From: JANQPA01 sp964548175
GTDB lineage: Bacteria; Bacteroidota; Bacteroidia; Chitinophagales; Saprospiraceae
DNA: 64,000 bases
Reading direction: 5' to 3'
NCBI GenBank assembly: GCA_964548175.1
Contig: CAZJQS010000010.1
Span: 1 to 64,000, forward strand
Positions 53,353 through 63,340 of the stretch are shown in pieces. The notes under the pieces are model-generated. The model was not told the origin of the DNA, did no database searches, and worked only from the letters and a program-made list of their open reading frames with translations. Positions within the stretch are counted from its first letter, which is position 1; each line of letters starts with the position of its first letter. Both the position numbers and the translations under genes were made by a program.

Positions 53353-54816
53353 TTAATAATTCCATCCATCCCGGTAAGCTCTTCTGATGTAGCTTTCGGC
53401 GGCTTCTTTAGCGTTGATGGTAGCGTAGGAGGTCTCGAACTTTGGATCGCCGTCTACTACCCGGAACTTATCGGAGGTGACCACTCTGATCTCGTCCGAA
53501 TCGCTGATATTGGTAATGCGCATGTTTTCGGCATCCCATTCCAGCTTCCGCTTCAGGTCTTGCAGGCGGATGGCCAGGTTGCCCATTACCACTACTTCGT
53601 TCAGCGGGCCGGAATAGCCGAAGTGAGCGCTGGCTTCAACGCGACTGTCCTTATCTTCTTTGCAGGCTCTGACCCAATCCATTTCATGGCTTACCTCTAC
53701 TCTTCTGAGTTTTTGCGGCACTATGGGATTCTCTCTTCCTACGATGTAAGGCTCGCGGGCGTAAGTGCTGCAGATAAGCGTTCCTTTGGAGCCGACGAAC
53801 ATGGCGCCGCCGCCGCCGTCGCCAAGAATCTTTCCGGGCTCGATGCCTTCTGGCCTTTCCGGCAGCAATCCGCCGTCATACCAGGTGAAGGTCACCGGCG
53901 GCATCTTGGCCTTTCCAATCTTATCTCTTTTCGGGAAATAGTAGGTCACCGTCTCCGCAATCGGGGCGCTTTCTGTATTTACCTGGGAGGAGCTGCCTTC
54001 AAAAGAAGTTGGATTGCCCAGGTTCAGGGCTTTAAAGACGGGGTCTATGATGTGGCAGCCCATGTCGCCTAAAGCACCGGTGCCGAAGTCCCACCAGGCT
54101 CTCCAGTTCCAGGGAGTATAGGCGGAGTGGTAGGGGCGAAGAGGAGCTGGGCCGAGGAAGAGGTCCCAATCCAGCGTATCGGGAATGTCCTCCGCCTGTT
54201 CAGGCCGCTCTAATCCCTGCGGCCAGATGGGGCGGTTGGTCCAGGCGTGCACTTCTTCTACTTCGCCGATTTCGCCGTTCCAGATCCACTCACAGAGCAG
54301 GCGGATGCCCTCCCCGCTGTTGCCCTGGTTGCCCATTTGGGTGGCGACGCCGGTTTCTTTGGCAATTTGAGTGAGCATGCGAGACTCATAGACGGAATGG
54401 GTAAGCGGTTTTTGAACATAAACGTGCTTGCCCAGCCTCATTGAGTCCGCTGCAGATACGTAATGGGTGTGGTCTGGCGTGGCGATCATGACAGCGTCGA
54501 TGTCATTGCCCATTTCGTCCAGCATTTTCCGGTAGTCTTTGTATAATTTGGCGTTCGGATAGTCTTTAAAACACCTTTGAGCGTATTTCCAGTCTACATC
54601 GCAGAGCGCTACGATATTTTCGCTGCTCATGTTTTTCAGATTGGTGCGACCTACGCCACCGACCCCGATGCCTGCGATATTGAGCTTATCGCTGGGCATA
54701 ATATGGCCAAGCCCGGAAACGACGTGGCTCGGCACTATCGTTGCGGCAGCCATCATTACTCCTGAATTTTTCAGGAACTTTCTTCTGTCTTCCGTTTTGA
54801 CTTTTGTTTTTTTCAT
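53353..54816 (-). CDS. Gfo/Idh/MocA oxidoreductase with Tat-like signal
   Basis: 487 aa. A twin-arginine signal (DRRKFLKNSGVMMAAAT) implies folded export. The Rossmann fold starts LNIAGIGVGGVG, MIATPDHTH is present, and YVQKPLTHS replaces the usual EKP with QKP. The C-terminal alpha/beta domain is complete. It is close to secreted Bacteroidota oxidoreductases that oxidise sugar C3 hydroxyls with bound NAD(P). It begins 14 bp after the next Gfo/Idh gene upstream, with which it forms an operon. Confidence 0.9.
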   Translation of the reverse strand: MKKTKVKTEDRRKFLKNSGVMMAAATIVPSHVVSGLGHIMPSDKLNIAGIGVGGVGRTNLKNMSSENIVALCDVDWKYAQRCFKDYPNAKLYKDYRKMLDEMGNDIDAVMIATPDHTHYVSAADSMRLGKHVYVQKPLTHSVYESRMLTQIAKETGVATQMGNQGNSGEGIRLLCEWIWNGEIGEVEEVHAWTNRPIWPQGLERPEQAEDIPDTLDWDLFLGPAPLRPYHSAYTPWNWRAWWDFGTGALGDMGCHIIDPVFKALNLGNPTSFEGSSSQVNTESAPIAETVTYYFPKRDKIGKAKMPPVTFTWYDGGLLPERPEGIEPGKILGDGGGGAMFVGSKGTLICSTYAREPYIVGRENPIVPQKLRRVEVSHEMDWVRACKEDKDSRVEASAHFGYSGPLNEVVVMGNLAIRLQDLKRKLEWDAENMRITNISDSDEIRVVTSDKFRVVDGDPKFETSYATINAKEAAESYIRRAYRDGWNY

Positions 54817-54830
54817 ATTTATGGATTGAT

Positions 54831-55988
54831 TTAATTACAAAATGGTGTCCATTTTTCTTTGGCCTTCGAGGACTGAATGACCTTTTCGATAAACTGCATT
54901 CCGCGTACGGCGGCGTCAATGTCTGGGAAATCGTAGGTTCCCTTTACGTTTCCATGGTTTTCCCGATAATGGCGGACGGCTTCTGCGAATTGCGTGTATA
55001 AATTGGCGAAGGCCTCAATAAATCCTTCGGGATGGCCTGGAGGAATGCGGCTTGCGGTCAGGGCTTCTGAGGAAAGGTATTCCTGGCCCGTTCGCAGTAT
55101 TTGCGTGGGTTGGTCTGAAAATTTCATTAAGAGGGTGTTGGGGTGCATTTGTTGCCACTCAAGGCTGGCTTTGGTCCCATAGATCCGGAAAGCAAGGGGG
55201 TTTTCTTCTCCCAGGCTGATCTGGCTGCAGTAGAGGATGCCGCGGGCGCCGTTGTCGAACCGCAACAGGATATTGACGTCATCATCCAGTTGCCTGCCCG
55301 GCACGATAGAACTGACATCAGCGCAGAGCGCCTGGATCTTTAGTCCGGTAACGTATTCGGCCAGGTTTTCGGCATGGGTTCCGATGTCGGCTAGTGAACC
55401 GCCCAGTCCGGCCTTTTGAGGGTCTGTTCTCCAGGACGCTTGTTTGTGCCCGGTTTGTTCCAGCCTGGTGGACAACCAGCCTTGAGGGTATTCCACGACG
55501 ACTTTCCGTACTTCCCCGAGCCTGCCGGTTTTGATGAGCTGCCGGGCTTCTTTGACCATGGGATAGCCGGTGTAATTATGGGTAAGGCCGTATAATAATC
55601 CCGTGGTATTCACGATATCGCGCAGCTGAAGTGCTTCTTCCAGGTCGAAGGTGGCCGGTTTATCGCTCAGCACGTGAAAACCATGTTCGAGCGCCATCCT
55701 GGCCGGCTCAAAATGCAGGTGATTAGGGGTGGCGATCACGACAAAGTCCATTCGTTCTTCTGCCGGCAACGCACTTTCTTTTTTGATCATTTCCTGAAAA
55801 TCACGGTAAGCCCTGGATGGCGACAGTCCTAGCGAAAGGCCGAAGGCTTCGGAGCTTTCCGGATCACTGCTGAATGCGCCGCAGACCAGCTCGACCTTGC
55901 CGTCGAGCCGGGAAGCCATTCGGTGAACCTCACCAATAAAGGCGCCGGGTCCTCCGCCTACCATTCCCATTTTGACCTTTTTAACCAA
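54831..55988 (-). CDS. Gfo/Idh/MocA oxidoreductase, cytoplasmic
   Basis: 385 aa, no export signal. NAD(P)-binding KMGMVGGGPGAFIGEVH, FVVIATPNHLHF and the modified lysine motif LSDKPATFD are seen. TGLLYGLTHNYTGYPM and TYDFPDIDAAVRGMQFI near the C-terminus are typical of sugar dehydrogenases of this family. Probably acts on an imported product of the periplasmic pathway. First gene of the two-gene minus-strand unit. Confidence 0.9.
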   Translation of the reverse strand: MVKKVKMGMVGGGPGAFIGEVHRMASRLDGKVELVCGAFSSDPESSEAFGLSLGLSPSRAYRDFQEMIKKESALPAEERMDFVVIATPNHLHFEPARMALEHGFHVLSDKPATFDLEEALQLRDIVNTTGLLYGLTHNYTGYPMVKEARQLIKTGRLGEVRKVVVEYPQGWLSTRLEQTGHKQASWRTDPQKAGLGGSLADIGTHAENLAEYVTGLKIQALCADVSSIVPGRQLDDDVNILLRFDNGARGILYCSQISLGEENPLAFRIYGTKASLEWQQMHPNTLLMKFSDQPTQILRTGQEYLSSEALTASRIPPGHPEGFIEAFANLYTQFAEAVRHYRENHGNVKGTYDFPDIDAAVRGMQFIEKVIQSSKAKEKWTPFCN

Positions 55989-56080
55989 ATCTAATTTGAA
56001 ATTAAATGTAAGCTAATGACAAAATAGACATATATAATTCATTAAATATGCTCTATTCATTATGAAAGAAAGTGAATTTA

Positions 56081-56110
56081 TTTGAGTTATCCAATATTTC
56101 CTTAAATTTA
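56081..56110 (+). promoter_or_regulatory. Possible Bacteroidota promoter (TTTG-N18-TAAATTTA)
   Basis: TTTG at 56081-56084 and TAAATTTA (one mismatch to TANNTTTG) at 56103-56110, 28 bp before the TIM-barrel gene. It could start the plus-strand sugar operon. Confidence 0.35.
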
Positions 56111-56138
56111 CGATGCTCTGCAAAAAAAACATCAGCTT

Positions 56139-57065
56139 ATGGTAACTTCCAGAAGAACTTTTATCAGACAGGCCGGTCTGACAGTGGCTGCCGCCGGATT
56201 ACTGCCTACTACCCTAATGAGGTGTGCTGCTGCTTCTCCTGATGCCGCCCTGTTCGATATCTCGTTGGCCCAGTGGTCGCTGCATCGTATGTTAAGAAAA
56301 GGAGACCTGACCAATCTGGACTTTCCGTCATTCACAAAAAAGACCTTTTCCATCCATGCGGTGGAGTATGTCAATCAGTTTTTTAAGGATAAGGCAAAAG
56401 ATCAGTCGTATTTGAAGGAATTGAATGATCGCTGTGAGAGCGAGGGGGTGAAAAGCTTGTTGATTATGGTTGACGGGGAAGGCGGTTTGGGTACTCAGGA
56501 TGAGCAGGAGCGAAAGAAGACCGTCGAAAACCATTACAAATGGGTGGAGGCGGCACAATTTCTGGGCTGTCATTCGATCCGGGTGAATGCTTACGGAGAA
56601 GGCTCCGCTGAAGCAGTGGCCGGGGCCGCAGCCAGCAGCCTCAGTGAATTGTCTGTTTTTGCGAAGAATTATGACATTAATGTGATCGTAGAAAACCATG
56701 GAGGTTATTCTTCCAACGGCCAATGGCTGACTGATGTCATCACTGAAGTGAATCTGCCGAATTGCGGAACCCTTCCTGACTTCGGTAATTTCACCATCGA
56801 CAGAGAGGAGAATATACAATACGATCGCTATAAAGGGGTAAAGGAACTGATGCCTTACGCCAAAGCGGTCAGCGCCAAGTGCTATGATTTTGATGCGGAA
56901 GGGAACGAAACGGACATCGATTTCCTCCGGATGATGACCATCGTAAAGGAGGCCGGATATACCGGTTATGTCGGTATAGAATATGAAGGCGATCAATTGC
57001 CTGAAGTAGAAGGTATAAAGACAGCAAAAGCACTATTGGAAAAAACCTTCAAAGAATTAAAATAA
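56139..57065 (+). CDS. TIM-barrel sugar isomerase/epimerase, Tat-like exported
   Basis: 308 aa. A twin-arginine-like signal (SRRTFIRQAGLTVAAAG) is followed by an AP-endonuclease-2/xylose-isomerase-like barrel: metal-ligand strand ends IVENHGGYSSN, LPDFGNF and GIEYEGDQLPEVEG. Members of this group work with DUF1080 and Gfo/Idh proteins on keto-sugars. First gene of the plus-strand cluster that extends to glycerol kinase. Confidence 0.85.
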   Translation: MVTSRRTFIRQAGLTVAAAGLLPTTLMRCAAASPDAALFDISLAQWSLHRMLRKGDLTNLDFPSFTKKTFSIHAVEYVNQFFKDKAKDQSYLKELNDRCESEGVKSLLIMVDGEGGLGTQDEQERKKTVENHYKWVEAAQFLGCHSIRVNAYGEGSAEAVAGAAASSLSELSVFAKNYDINVIVENHGGYSSNGQWLTDVITEVNLPNCGTLPDFGNFTIDREENIQYDRYKGVKELMPYAKAVSAKCYDFDAEGNETDIDFLRMMTIVKEAGYTGYVGIEYEGDQLPEVEGIKTAKALLEKTFKELK

Positions 57066-57231
57066 TCTTGGTTAGGGTCACTAGCTCCAAACATTGAAAA
57101 TGAATATTCAATCATCTTGAACTGAAGTGTCCTGCTCTTTCAGGGCATTGCATTAAATTTCAATGTTCGGCCCTGACGGCCCGAAGCAAGATTATTACAA
57201 ATACTGATCTTCAATTCAGATAACAAAACAA

Positions 57232-57711
57232 ATGAAAAGTACCAACTTGTCAAGTACACAATTAACGTTCCTCGTTTTGCTGAGGTGGTTAATCGGCTGG
57301 CACCTCCTGTACGAAGGTCTGGTCAAGCTCACTAACCCGGCATGGTCGGCCAAAGCTTATCTGGCCAGCGCAGGCGGCCCTTTTCCAGGGCTTTTTCATG
57401 CCATTGCACAAAATGAAGGTCTGTTGAAGTTTACTGATTACCTCAACATGTGGGGACTGGCCATTATCGGGATTAGTCTGCTGAGCGGTCTGTTTTCCAG
57501 GCAACTCGCTTTTGCAGGAGCTGCATTATTGTTGCTGTATTATCTGGCTCATCCGCCCTTATTCGGCACGACCCCCATAGCCAGTGAAGGAAACTACCTT
57601 TTTGTCAATAAGACCCTCATCGAAGCTTGCGCCCTGGTGGTATTAGGGCTTTTTCCTACTGCCCATATTATTGGGATTGAAAGGTTTTTCAAAAAGAAAA
57701 AAGACGAATAA
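57232..57711 (+). CDS. DoxX-family membrane protein
   Basis: 159 aa with four hydrophobic helices and the family motif RWLIGWHLLYEGLVKLTNPAW in and after helix 1. DoxX-type proteins accompany periplasmic oxidations and have been linked to quinone reduction. It precedes the Tat-type Gfo/Idh gene by only 3 bp, which suggests that it re-oxidises or anchors that enzyme. That role is inference. Confidence 0.85.
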   Translation: MKSTNLSSTQLTFLVLLRWLIGWHLLYEGLVKLTNPAWSAKAYLASAGGPFPGLFHAIAQNEGLLKFTDYLNMWGLAIIGISLLSGLFSRQLAFAGAALLLLYYLAHPPLFGTTPIASEGNYLFVNKTLIEACALVVLGLFPTAHIIGIERFFKKKKDE

Positions 57712-57714
57712 ACA

Positions 57715-59310
57715 ATGAATAGAAGAGACATCATCCGAGGACTAGCCTCTCTGCCCATTTTCGGCTTTCTTGCCTGGTCGTACGGCGAAAAAAAGAGCAG
57801 AGACGAAAAAGTTAAGAATGCGATCCTGAATGAGCTGGATATTAAGGCCAAAGCCCCCTCCCTGGTGGGTAGTATGAATGGAGACACGATCCGGCTGGGC
57901 ATCATCGGAGCCGGAGGCAGAGGGAGACACCTTATGCGCGCGGCAGGATATGCCGAGCCCAGCTGGCTGGAAATGGCGAAAGACCGCCTCAAGGACAATC
58001 CCAGCGATACGGTGCTTCAGTCCTTTCTGGAGCAGGAAAACCTGAACGTCCGCTTTACAGCCGTTTGTGACGTTTTCGACGTCCATGCGGACTACGCCAT
58101 GTCAGCTGCTGCTACCGAAGGTAACAAACCCAAAAAGTACAGCAGATATCAGGACCTGTTGGCCGACAAAAACGTCGATGCCGTCATCATTGCTACTCCC
58201 GATCATTTGCACGCTCCCATGGCTATGGATGCGATCAATGCCGGCAAGCATGTGTATTTGGAAAAATGCATGACGCACAAAATAAACGAAACGTTCCAGC
58301 TCAAGGAAACGGCCCTGTCCCGCCCGGATGTGGTCTTTCAGGTCGGTCATCAGCATCGCCAGACCCAAAGCTTCCTCACGGCTATGGACATCATCGAAAA
58401 AAACGTGATCGGCCACGTTTCCTTGATCGAAGCTTCTACGAACAGAAATGACGACATCGGGGCCTGGCAGTATGATATCCACCAGGACGCTAATCCTCAA
58501 ACCGTCGACTGGGAGCAATTCCTGGGGCCGGCGCCCAGTATACCCTTTAATGCTGAACACCTGTTCCGCTGGAGAAAATGGTGGGCCTACGGCACGGGCT
58601 TATCCGGCGACCTGCTGACTCACGATTACGACCGGATCAACTGTATCCTGAAAATGGGTATTCCGTCTTCCGTGATGGCTTCCGGAGGGATCTACACTCA
58701 TCGGGACGGAAGGGATGTTCCTGATGTGATAAACGTTTGTATGGAATTCCCGGATTTTTCTACCGGCAGCACCCAGGCGCCTGGAAAAGAAAAAGGCATG
58801 ACGTTTTTGTATACGGCTACGCTGGGCAATAGCTACTGGAGGCCTACCAAATTGATGGGGCATGACGGCACACTGGAGTTGGGCAGCCAGCTAACCGTCA
58901 ATGCCGATGCTTTTTCTACCCGCTACAAGGATATGCTGGATGCGGGCACCATCGATACCGGTACGCCTATTTATGCCTATGATCCCAACCGCAAAGGAGT
59001 AGACGGGGTAACTTCCGCCACGGCGAAATATTTTGAGCAAAAAGGATTATTGTACACCTACAGAGATGGAAAAAGAGTGGACAGTACTCACCTGCACGTG
59101 CGAGAATGGATCAGCGCCATCAGGAACGGTACCAAAGTAAGCTGCGGCATACAGGAAGGGTTCGAAGAAGCCATTTCAGCCCATATGGCCTCTCTGTCAT
59201 ACAAGACCGGCAGAAAGGTTTTCTGGGATAAGACGCAGGAAAAGATCATTATTCCCGGCATGGAAGAAGCCGATCTTGACGATCTGATCTCGAAGAGGAT
59301 GGAGGTCTGA
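57715..59310 (+). CDS. Gfo/Idh/MocA oxidoreductase, Tat-like signal, long form
   Basis: 531 aa. The N-terminus has NRRDIIRGLASLPIFGFLAW, a twin-arginine-like signal/anchor. The Rossmann domain begins RLGIIGAGGRG and is interrupted by an insertion of about 40 residues (EMAKDRLKDNPSD...). VIIATPDHLH and HVYLEKCMTHK (EKC rather than EKP) follow. It is longer than the usual 350-450 aa. Probable periplasmic sugar or inositol oxidation, in one unit with DoxX. A hairpin follows 10 bp after the stop. Confidence 0.88.
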   Translation: MNRRDIIRGLASLPIFGFLAWSYGEKKSRDEKVKNAILNELDIKAKAPSLVGSMNGDTIRLGIIGAGGRGRHLMRAAGYAEPSWLEMAKDRLKDNPSDTVLQSFLEQENLNVRFTAVCDVFDVHADYAMSAAATEGNKPKKYSRYQDLLADKNVDAVIIATPDHLHAPMAMDAINAGKHVYLEKCMTHKINETFQLKETALSRPDVVFQVGHQHRQTQSFLTAMDIIEKNVIGHVSLIEASTNRNDDIGAWQYDIHQDANPQTVDWEQFLGPAPSIPFNAEHLFRWRKWWAYGTGLSGDLLTHDYDRINCILKMGIPSSVMASGGIYTHRDGRDVPDVINVCMEFPDFSTGSTQAPGKEKGMTFLYTATLGNSYWRPTKLMGHDGTLELGSQLTVNADAFSTRYKDMLDAGTIDTGTPIYAYDPNRKGVDGVTSATAKYFEQKGLLYTYRDGKRVDSTHLHVREWISAIRNGTKVSCGIQEGFEEAISAHMASLSYKTGRKVFWDKTQEKIIIPGMEEADLDDLISKRMEV

Positions 59311-59319
59311 TTACATACG

Positions 59320-59341
59320 AGATGCTATGTTAGCATCTTTA
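59320..59341 (+). terminator. Short hairpin after the Gfo/Idh gene
   Basis: AGATGCTA/TAGCATCT around TGT, followed by a few T. A weak terminator or attenuator before the ribulokinase gene. Confidence 0.5.
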
Positions 59342-59438
59342 AGTCTGAATGCTTTTACCGCAAGAAGATGGAGGGCCTTTTTGTCGGCCTCAAATTTGTC
59401 CGGAGACTTTCTGATAATTCGCCATAATTTCTAATGAG

Positions 59439-61115
59439 ATGAAAAATTTTGTTATCGGTCTGGATTATGGATCGGACTCTGTGAGAGCCGTACTGATAGA
59501 TGCGGATAATGGAAGGGAACTGGCTTCCAACGTTCATTGGTATGCCCGGTGGAAAGACGGAAAATATTGTGATCCTTCCATTAATCAATTCCGCCAGCAT
59601 CTTCTTGATCATCTCGAGGGATTGGAAAATACCATCAGGGCCGTTGTTAAAGCTTCCGGCGTTGCTCCAGAATCAGTAAAAGGCATTGGTGTCGATACTA
59701 CCGGTAGCTCACCTATCCCGGTTACAAGAAGAGGTACGCCTTTGTGTTTTACGCCTGGTTTCGAAGAGCACCCCAATGCGATGATGATACTCTGGAAAGA
59801 CCATACGGCTATCGCAGAAGCGAACGAAATCAATGATCTGGCAAAAAACTGGGAAGGTGAGGATTATACAAAATACGAGGGAGGTATCTATTCTTCCGAG
59901 TGGTTTTGGGCAAAGATCCTTCACATTATTCGCAATGACGCCGCCGTTAAAGAAAAAGCCTACTCCTGGATGGAGCATTGTGATTGGATGGTTCATTTAC
60001 TCACCGGTAATAGTGATCTGAACGCCTTGAAGAGGAGCCGCTGTGCAGCCGGGCATAAAGCCATGTGGCATGAAGATTGGAATGGACTGCCGTCAAAGGC
60101 TTTTTTGGAAAAATTAGACCCCTACCTGGCCGATCTGCGCGATCGTTTATATCATGAAACTTATACCTCAAATGAAGTGGCCGGCCATCTGAGCGAAGAA
60201 TGGGCTCAGAAACTGGGATTGACTACAGGGACCGTTATCGCCGTAGGTACTTTGGACGCCCACGCCGGTGCTGTTGGCGCCGGCATCAGGGAAAACGCCC
60301 TTGTTCGCGTGATGGGGACTTCCACCTGCGATATGATGGTCACTCCAAAAGAAATCATTGGCGACCATACGGTTAAGGGGATCTGCGGACAGGTCAGCGG
60401 TTCCATTTTACCGGGCATGGTCGGTTTGGAAGCTGGGCAATCTGCCTTCGGTGACGTACTAGCCTGGTTCAAATCCCTTTTAATGTGGCCGGTGGATAAT
60501 TTGATGTTACAAAGTAGCCTACTTTCTGAAGAGCAGAAACGGCAATTAGAAGAAGAGATCGATCAAAAACTGATCGAAGAACTGTCCAAACAAGCGGAAG
60601 CCATTCCTTTATCTGAAAGTCTGCCTACAGCCTTAGACTGGATCAACGGCCGCAGAACACCGGATGCCAATCAGTCTTTGAAAAGTGCTGTTTCCAATCT
60701 TTCTTTAGGATCAAAGGCGCCTCATATTTTTAAGGCCTTAATCCATGCGATCTGTTTTGGTTCGAAAAAAATTGTAGACCGCTTTGAAGAAGAAGGAGTG
60801 AAAATTGAGCAGGTAATTGGCATTGGAGGGGTGGCCAGAAAGTCTCCATACATTATGCAAACGCTGGCTAATGTACTCCATCGTCCTATTATTGTAGTGG
60901 GGTCAGACTACGCCCCTGCACTGGGCGGAGCCATTTATGCGGCTGTAGCGGCAGGTCTTTATGCCAACGTGTCCGACGCCAGTGAGAAAATGGCCGGTAC
61001 TTTTGAAGCGGAATATTACCCACAGGCCGACAAAGTAGCCCTCCTCGAAAAATTTATGGAGCGATACGATGCTTTGTGTGCATTTGTGGAGGAACAAACG
61101 ACGGGAAAGGCTTGA
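59439..61115 (+). CDS. araB: Ribulokinase
   Basis: 558 aa, full length for AraB. The N-terminal FGGY-kinase phosphate motif is GLDYGSDSVRAVLID, then GIGVDTTGSSPIPV, SWMEHCDWMVHLLTG, GTSTCDMMV, GLEAGQSAFGDVLAWF and IGIGGVARKSPYIMQTLA. It phosphorylates L-ribulose (and some related ketoses) with ATP. The isomerase and epimerase genes of the arabinose route are not in this window. Confidence 0.9.
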   Translation: MKNFVIGLDYGSDSVRAVLIDADNGRELASNVHWYARWKDGKYCDPSINQFRQHLLDHLEGLENTIRAVVKASGVAPESVKGIGVDTTGSSPIPVTRRGTPLCFTPGFEEHPNAMMILWKDHTAIAEANEINDLAKNWEGEDYTKYEGGIYSSEWFWAKILHIIRNDAAVKEKAYSWMEHCDWMVHLLTGNSDLNALKRSRCAAGHKAMWHEDWNGLPSKAFLEKLDPYLADLRDRLYHETYTSNEVAGHLSEEWAQKLGLTTGTVIAVGTLDAHAGAVGAGIRENALVRVMGTSTCDMMVTPKEIIGDHTVKGICGQVSGSILPGMVGLEAGQSAFGDVLAWFKSLLMWPVDNLMLQSSLLSEEQKRQLEEEIDQKLIEELSKQAEAIPLSESLPTALDWINGRRTPDANQSLKSAVSNLSLGSKAPHIFKALIHAICFGSKKIVDRFEEEGVKIEQVIGIGGVARKSPYIMQTLANVLHRPIIVVGSDYAPALGGAIYAAVAAGLYANVSDASEKMAGTFEAEYYPQADKVALLEKFMERYDALCAFVEEQTTGKA

Positions 61116-61216
61116 AAATATGGGCTTAACTTCTCTTGATTTTTCTGTTCTTTCCCAGCTTTTAGGAAAGATCTCTAAAAACCTTGTGCATGTATTTGAT
61201 TAAGCGATTGAAAATT

Positions 61217-61903
61217 ATGAAAAAGACATTACTCTCCTTTCCGTCATTCAGCCTGCTTTTGCTGCTGATCCTTTCTTCCTGTACCGCCAGTCAACAGGCC
61301 GGAGAAGCTGGATTTGTGTCTCTTTTCAACGGAGAGAACCTGGACGGATGGGTGGGCGACAAGCAATCCTACCGCGTTGAAAACGGGATGATCGTGGTGG
61401 ACCCCGGCGTTCCCGGCGCTCAGGGCAGCGGCGGCAACCTGTATACCGAAAAAGAATATAGCGATTTCATTCTTCGCTTCGAATTTTTGCTCCCTCCCGG
61501 CGGAAATAACGGCCTGGGCATCCACGCCCCCCTCGAAGGCGACGCCGCCTACGTGGGTAAAGAGATCCAGATCCTGGATAATACGGCGCCCATCTACGCC
61601 AACCTGGAGCCCTACCAGTACCACGGCTCCGTCTATGGCATCATTCCCGCTAAACGCGGATTCCTCAAACCGGTAGGAGAGTGGAACGAAGAAGAAGTGA
61701 TCGTTCGGGCCTCCAAGATCAAAGTGATCCTTAACGGCACGACGATCCTCAAAGGTGATTTCCTCAAGGCCAGTAAAAATGGAACCATGGATGGAAAAGA
61801 GCATCCCGGCTTGCAGCGCAGTAGCGGGCATATCGGCTTCTTGGGACATGGTTATGCGGTGAAGTTCAGGAATATTCGGATTAGAGATTTGAGTGAAGAT
61901 TAG
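61217..61903 (+). CDS. DUF1080 lipoprotein, short form
   Basis: 228 aa from ATG 61217, with lipobox LSSCT; the frame from ATG 61184 adds 11 unlikely residues. DUF1080 sandwich motifs are seen: LFNGENLDGWVGD, FILRFEFLLPPGGNNGLGI and GHIGFLGHGYAVKFRNIRI. Compared with the copy at 52404 it lacks the long linker. It lies 71 bp upstream of another Tat-type Gfo/Idh gene, repeating the pairing on the minus strand. Confidence 0.88.
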   Translation: MKKTLLSFPSFSLLLLLILSSCTASQQAGEAGFVSLFNGENLDGWVGDKQSYRVENGMIVVDPGVPGAQGSGGNLYTEKEYSDFILRFEFLLPPGGNNGLGIHAPLEGDAAYVGKEIQILDNTAPIYANLEPYQYHGSVYGIIPAKRGFLKPVGEWNEEEVIVRASKIKVILNGTTILKGDFLKASKNGTMDGKEHPGLQRSSGHIGFLGHGYAVKFRNIRIRDLSED

Positions 61904-61974
61904 ATTATTATTGTCCTGGCGCTTATCATTCACGAAAAACTATCAAGCAAAGCATAACGACACATCAAATAATA

Positions 61975-63312
61975 ATGAAAAGAAGAGACTTCCTCAAACA
62001 CACCACTGCTTTATCTTCTATTGCTCTGCTGCCTTCCGCCGCCTGGTCCATGAACCGAAAGGAAAGCCTCCGAACCGCCCACATCGGCGTGGGCGGAATG
62101 GGTATGGAAGACCTCAAAGCCTTTGCCTCCCATCCTACGGTGGCGATTACCGCTCTTTGCGACGTAGATTCACGGGCCCTGGAAGCGGCGAAAGCATTAT
62201 TTCCCCAGGCCAAAGTTTATGCCGACTATCGCCTGCTGTTGAATGAACTGAAGGACGATATAGACGCGGTCGTAGTGTCCACTCCCGATCACACCCACGC
62301 CCCCGCCTCATTGATGGCCATGGAGATGGACAAAGCCGTTTATTGCCAAAAGCCACTGACCCATCACGTGGCGGAAGCCAGAGCCATGCGTGAGGTAGCC
62401 GAAAAGAAGAGTTTGATCACCCAGATGGGCATACAGGTGCATTCTTTTTTCGATTACAAACTGGCCACACGGCTGATCCAGGCCGGCATCATCGGTAAAG
62501 TCCGCAGAGTCAGGGCCTGGTCGCCCAAAAACTGGGGGTATGACGGCCCAGAACCGGAAGGATCGGATCCCGTTCTGCAGTATCTGGACTGGAACCTTTG
62601 GCAGGGCACAGCTGCCGAAAGACCCTACAAGGAGAACTTCTACCATCCCGGCAATTGGAGAAAGCTGCTGGACTATGGATGCGGTACTTTGGGCGACATG
62701 GGCGTCCACATTTTCGACACTCCCTACAACGCGCTTGAACTGGATGTGCCTAAAACTGTTAAAAATGAGTGTAGAGCACCCAGCGGCTTCGGTTTTCCGG
62801 AGCAAAACATCGTAACGTATACGTTCCCGGGCACCCCATACACCACCAAAAAACTGAAGTGGATCTGGTACGATGGTCCCGGAGCGCCGGAACCACACAA
62901 AGACCTCGAACTTCCCAATAATGATCCCCTTCCGGATCAGGGCGCGATGTTTGTAGGGAAAAAAGGAAGGTTGCTCTTACCCCATTTTATGGAACTGCCC
63001 CGGCTGATTGTTGACGGAGCATACCAGGAAATCGACATTTCGAAATACGATCCGGCTGGAGAGCTGGGTGCTCCTACCGAGGATTACGGCATAGAAGCTA
63101 CGAAGCATTACCATGAGTTTGTGGAGGCTTGTTTGGGCAAAGCCAGCTGTAGTGCTCCTTTTTCTTACGCTGCCCGACTTACGGAGACCATACTGCTGGG
63201 CGTGATCGCTGGCCGTTTTCCCAATAAAAAACTACACTGGGACAGCGACAAGGCCGAGTTTAGAGAGCAGGAAGCCAACCGGTACCTGGACTCTGCTTAT
63301 CGCGATTTTTAG
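61975..63312 (+). CDS. Gfo/Idh/MocA oxidoreductase with Tat-like signal
   Basis: 445 aa. A twin-arginine signal (KRRDFLKHTTALSSIALLPS) is followed by a Rossmann domain (TAHIGVGGMGMED), STPDHTHAP and AVYCQKPLTHHV with the QKP variant, as in the paralogue at 53353. Likely a periplasmic sugar 3-dehydrogenase acting with the DUF1080 lipoprotein immediately upstream. Ends 28 bp before glycerol kinase. Confidence 0.9.
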   Translation: MKRRDFLKHTTALSSIALLPSAAWSMNRKESLRTAHIGVGGMGMEDLKAFASHPTVAITALCDVDSRALEAAKALFPQAKVYADYRLLLNELKDDIDAVVVSTPDHTHAPASLMAMEMDKAVYCQKPLTHHVAEARAMREVAEKKSLITQMGIQVHSFFDYKLATRLIQAGIIGKVRRVRAWSPKNWGYDGPEPEGSDPVLQYLDWNLWQGTAAERPYKENFYHPGNWRKLLDYGCGTLGDMGVHIFDTPYNALELDVPKTVKNECRAPSGFGFPEQNIVTYTFPGTPYTTKKLKWIWYDGPGAPEPHKDLELPNNDPLPDQGAMFVGKKGRLLLPHFMELPRLIVDGAYQEIDISKYDPAGELGAPTEDYGIEATKHYHEFVEACLGKASCSAPFSYAARLTETILLGVIAGRFPNKKLHWDSDKAEFREQEANRYLDSAYRDF

Positions 63313-63340
63313 AACACACACACCTGAAATATAAGAACCT

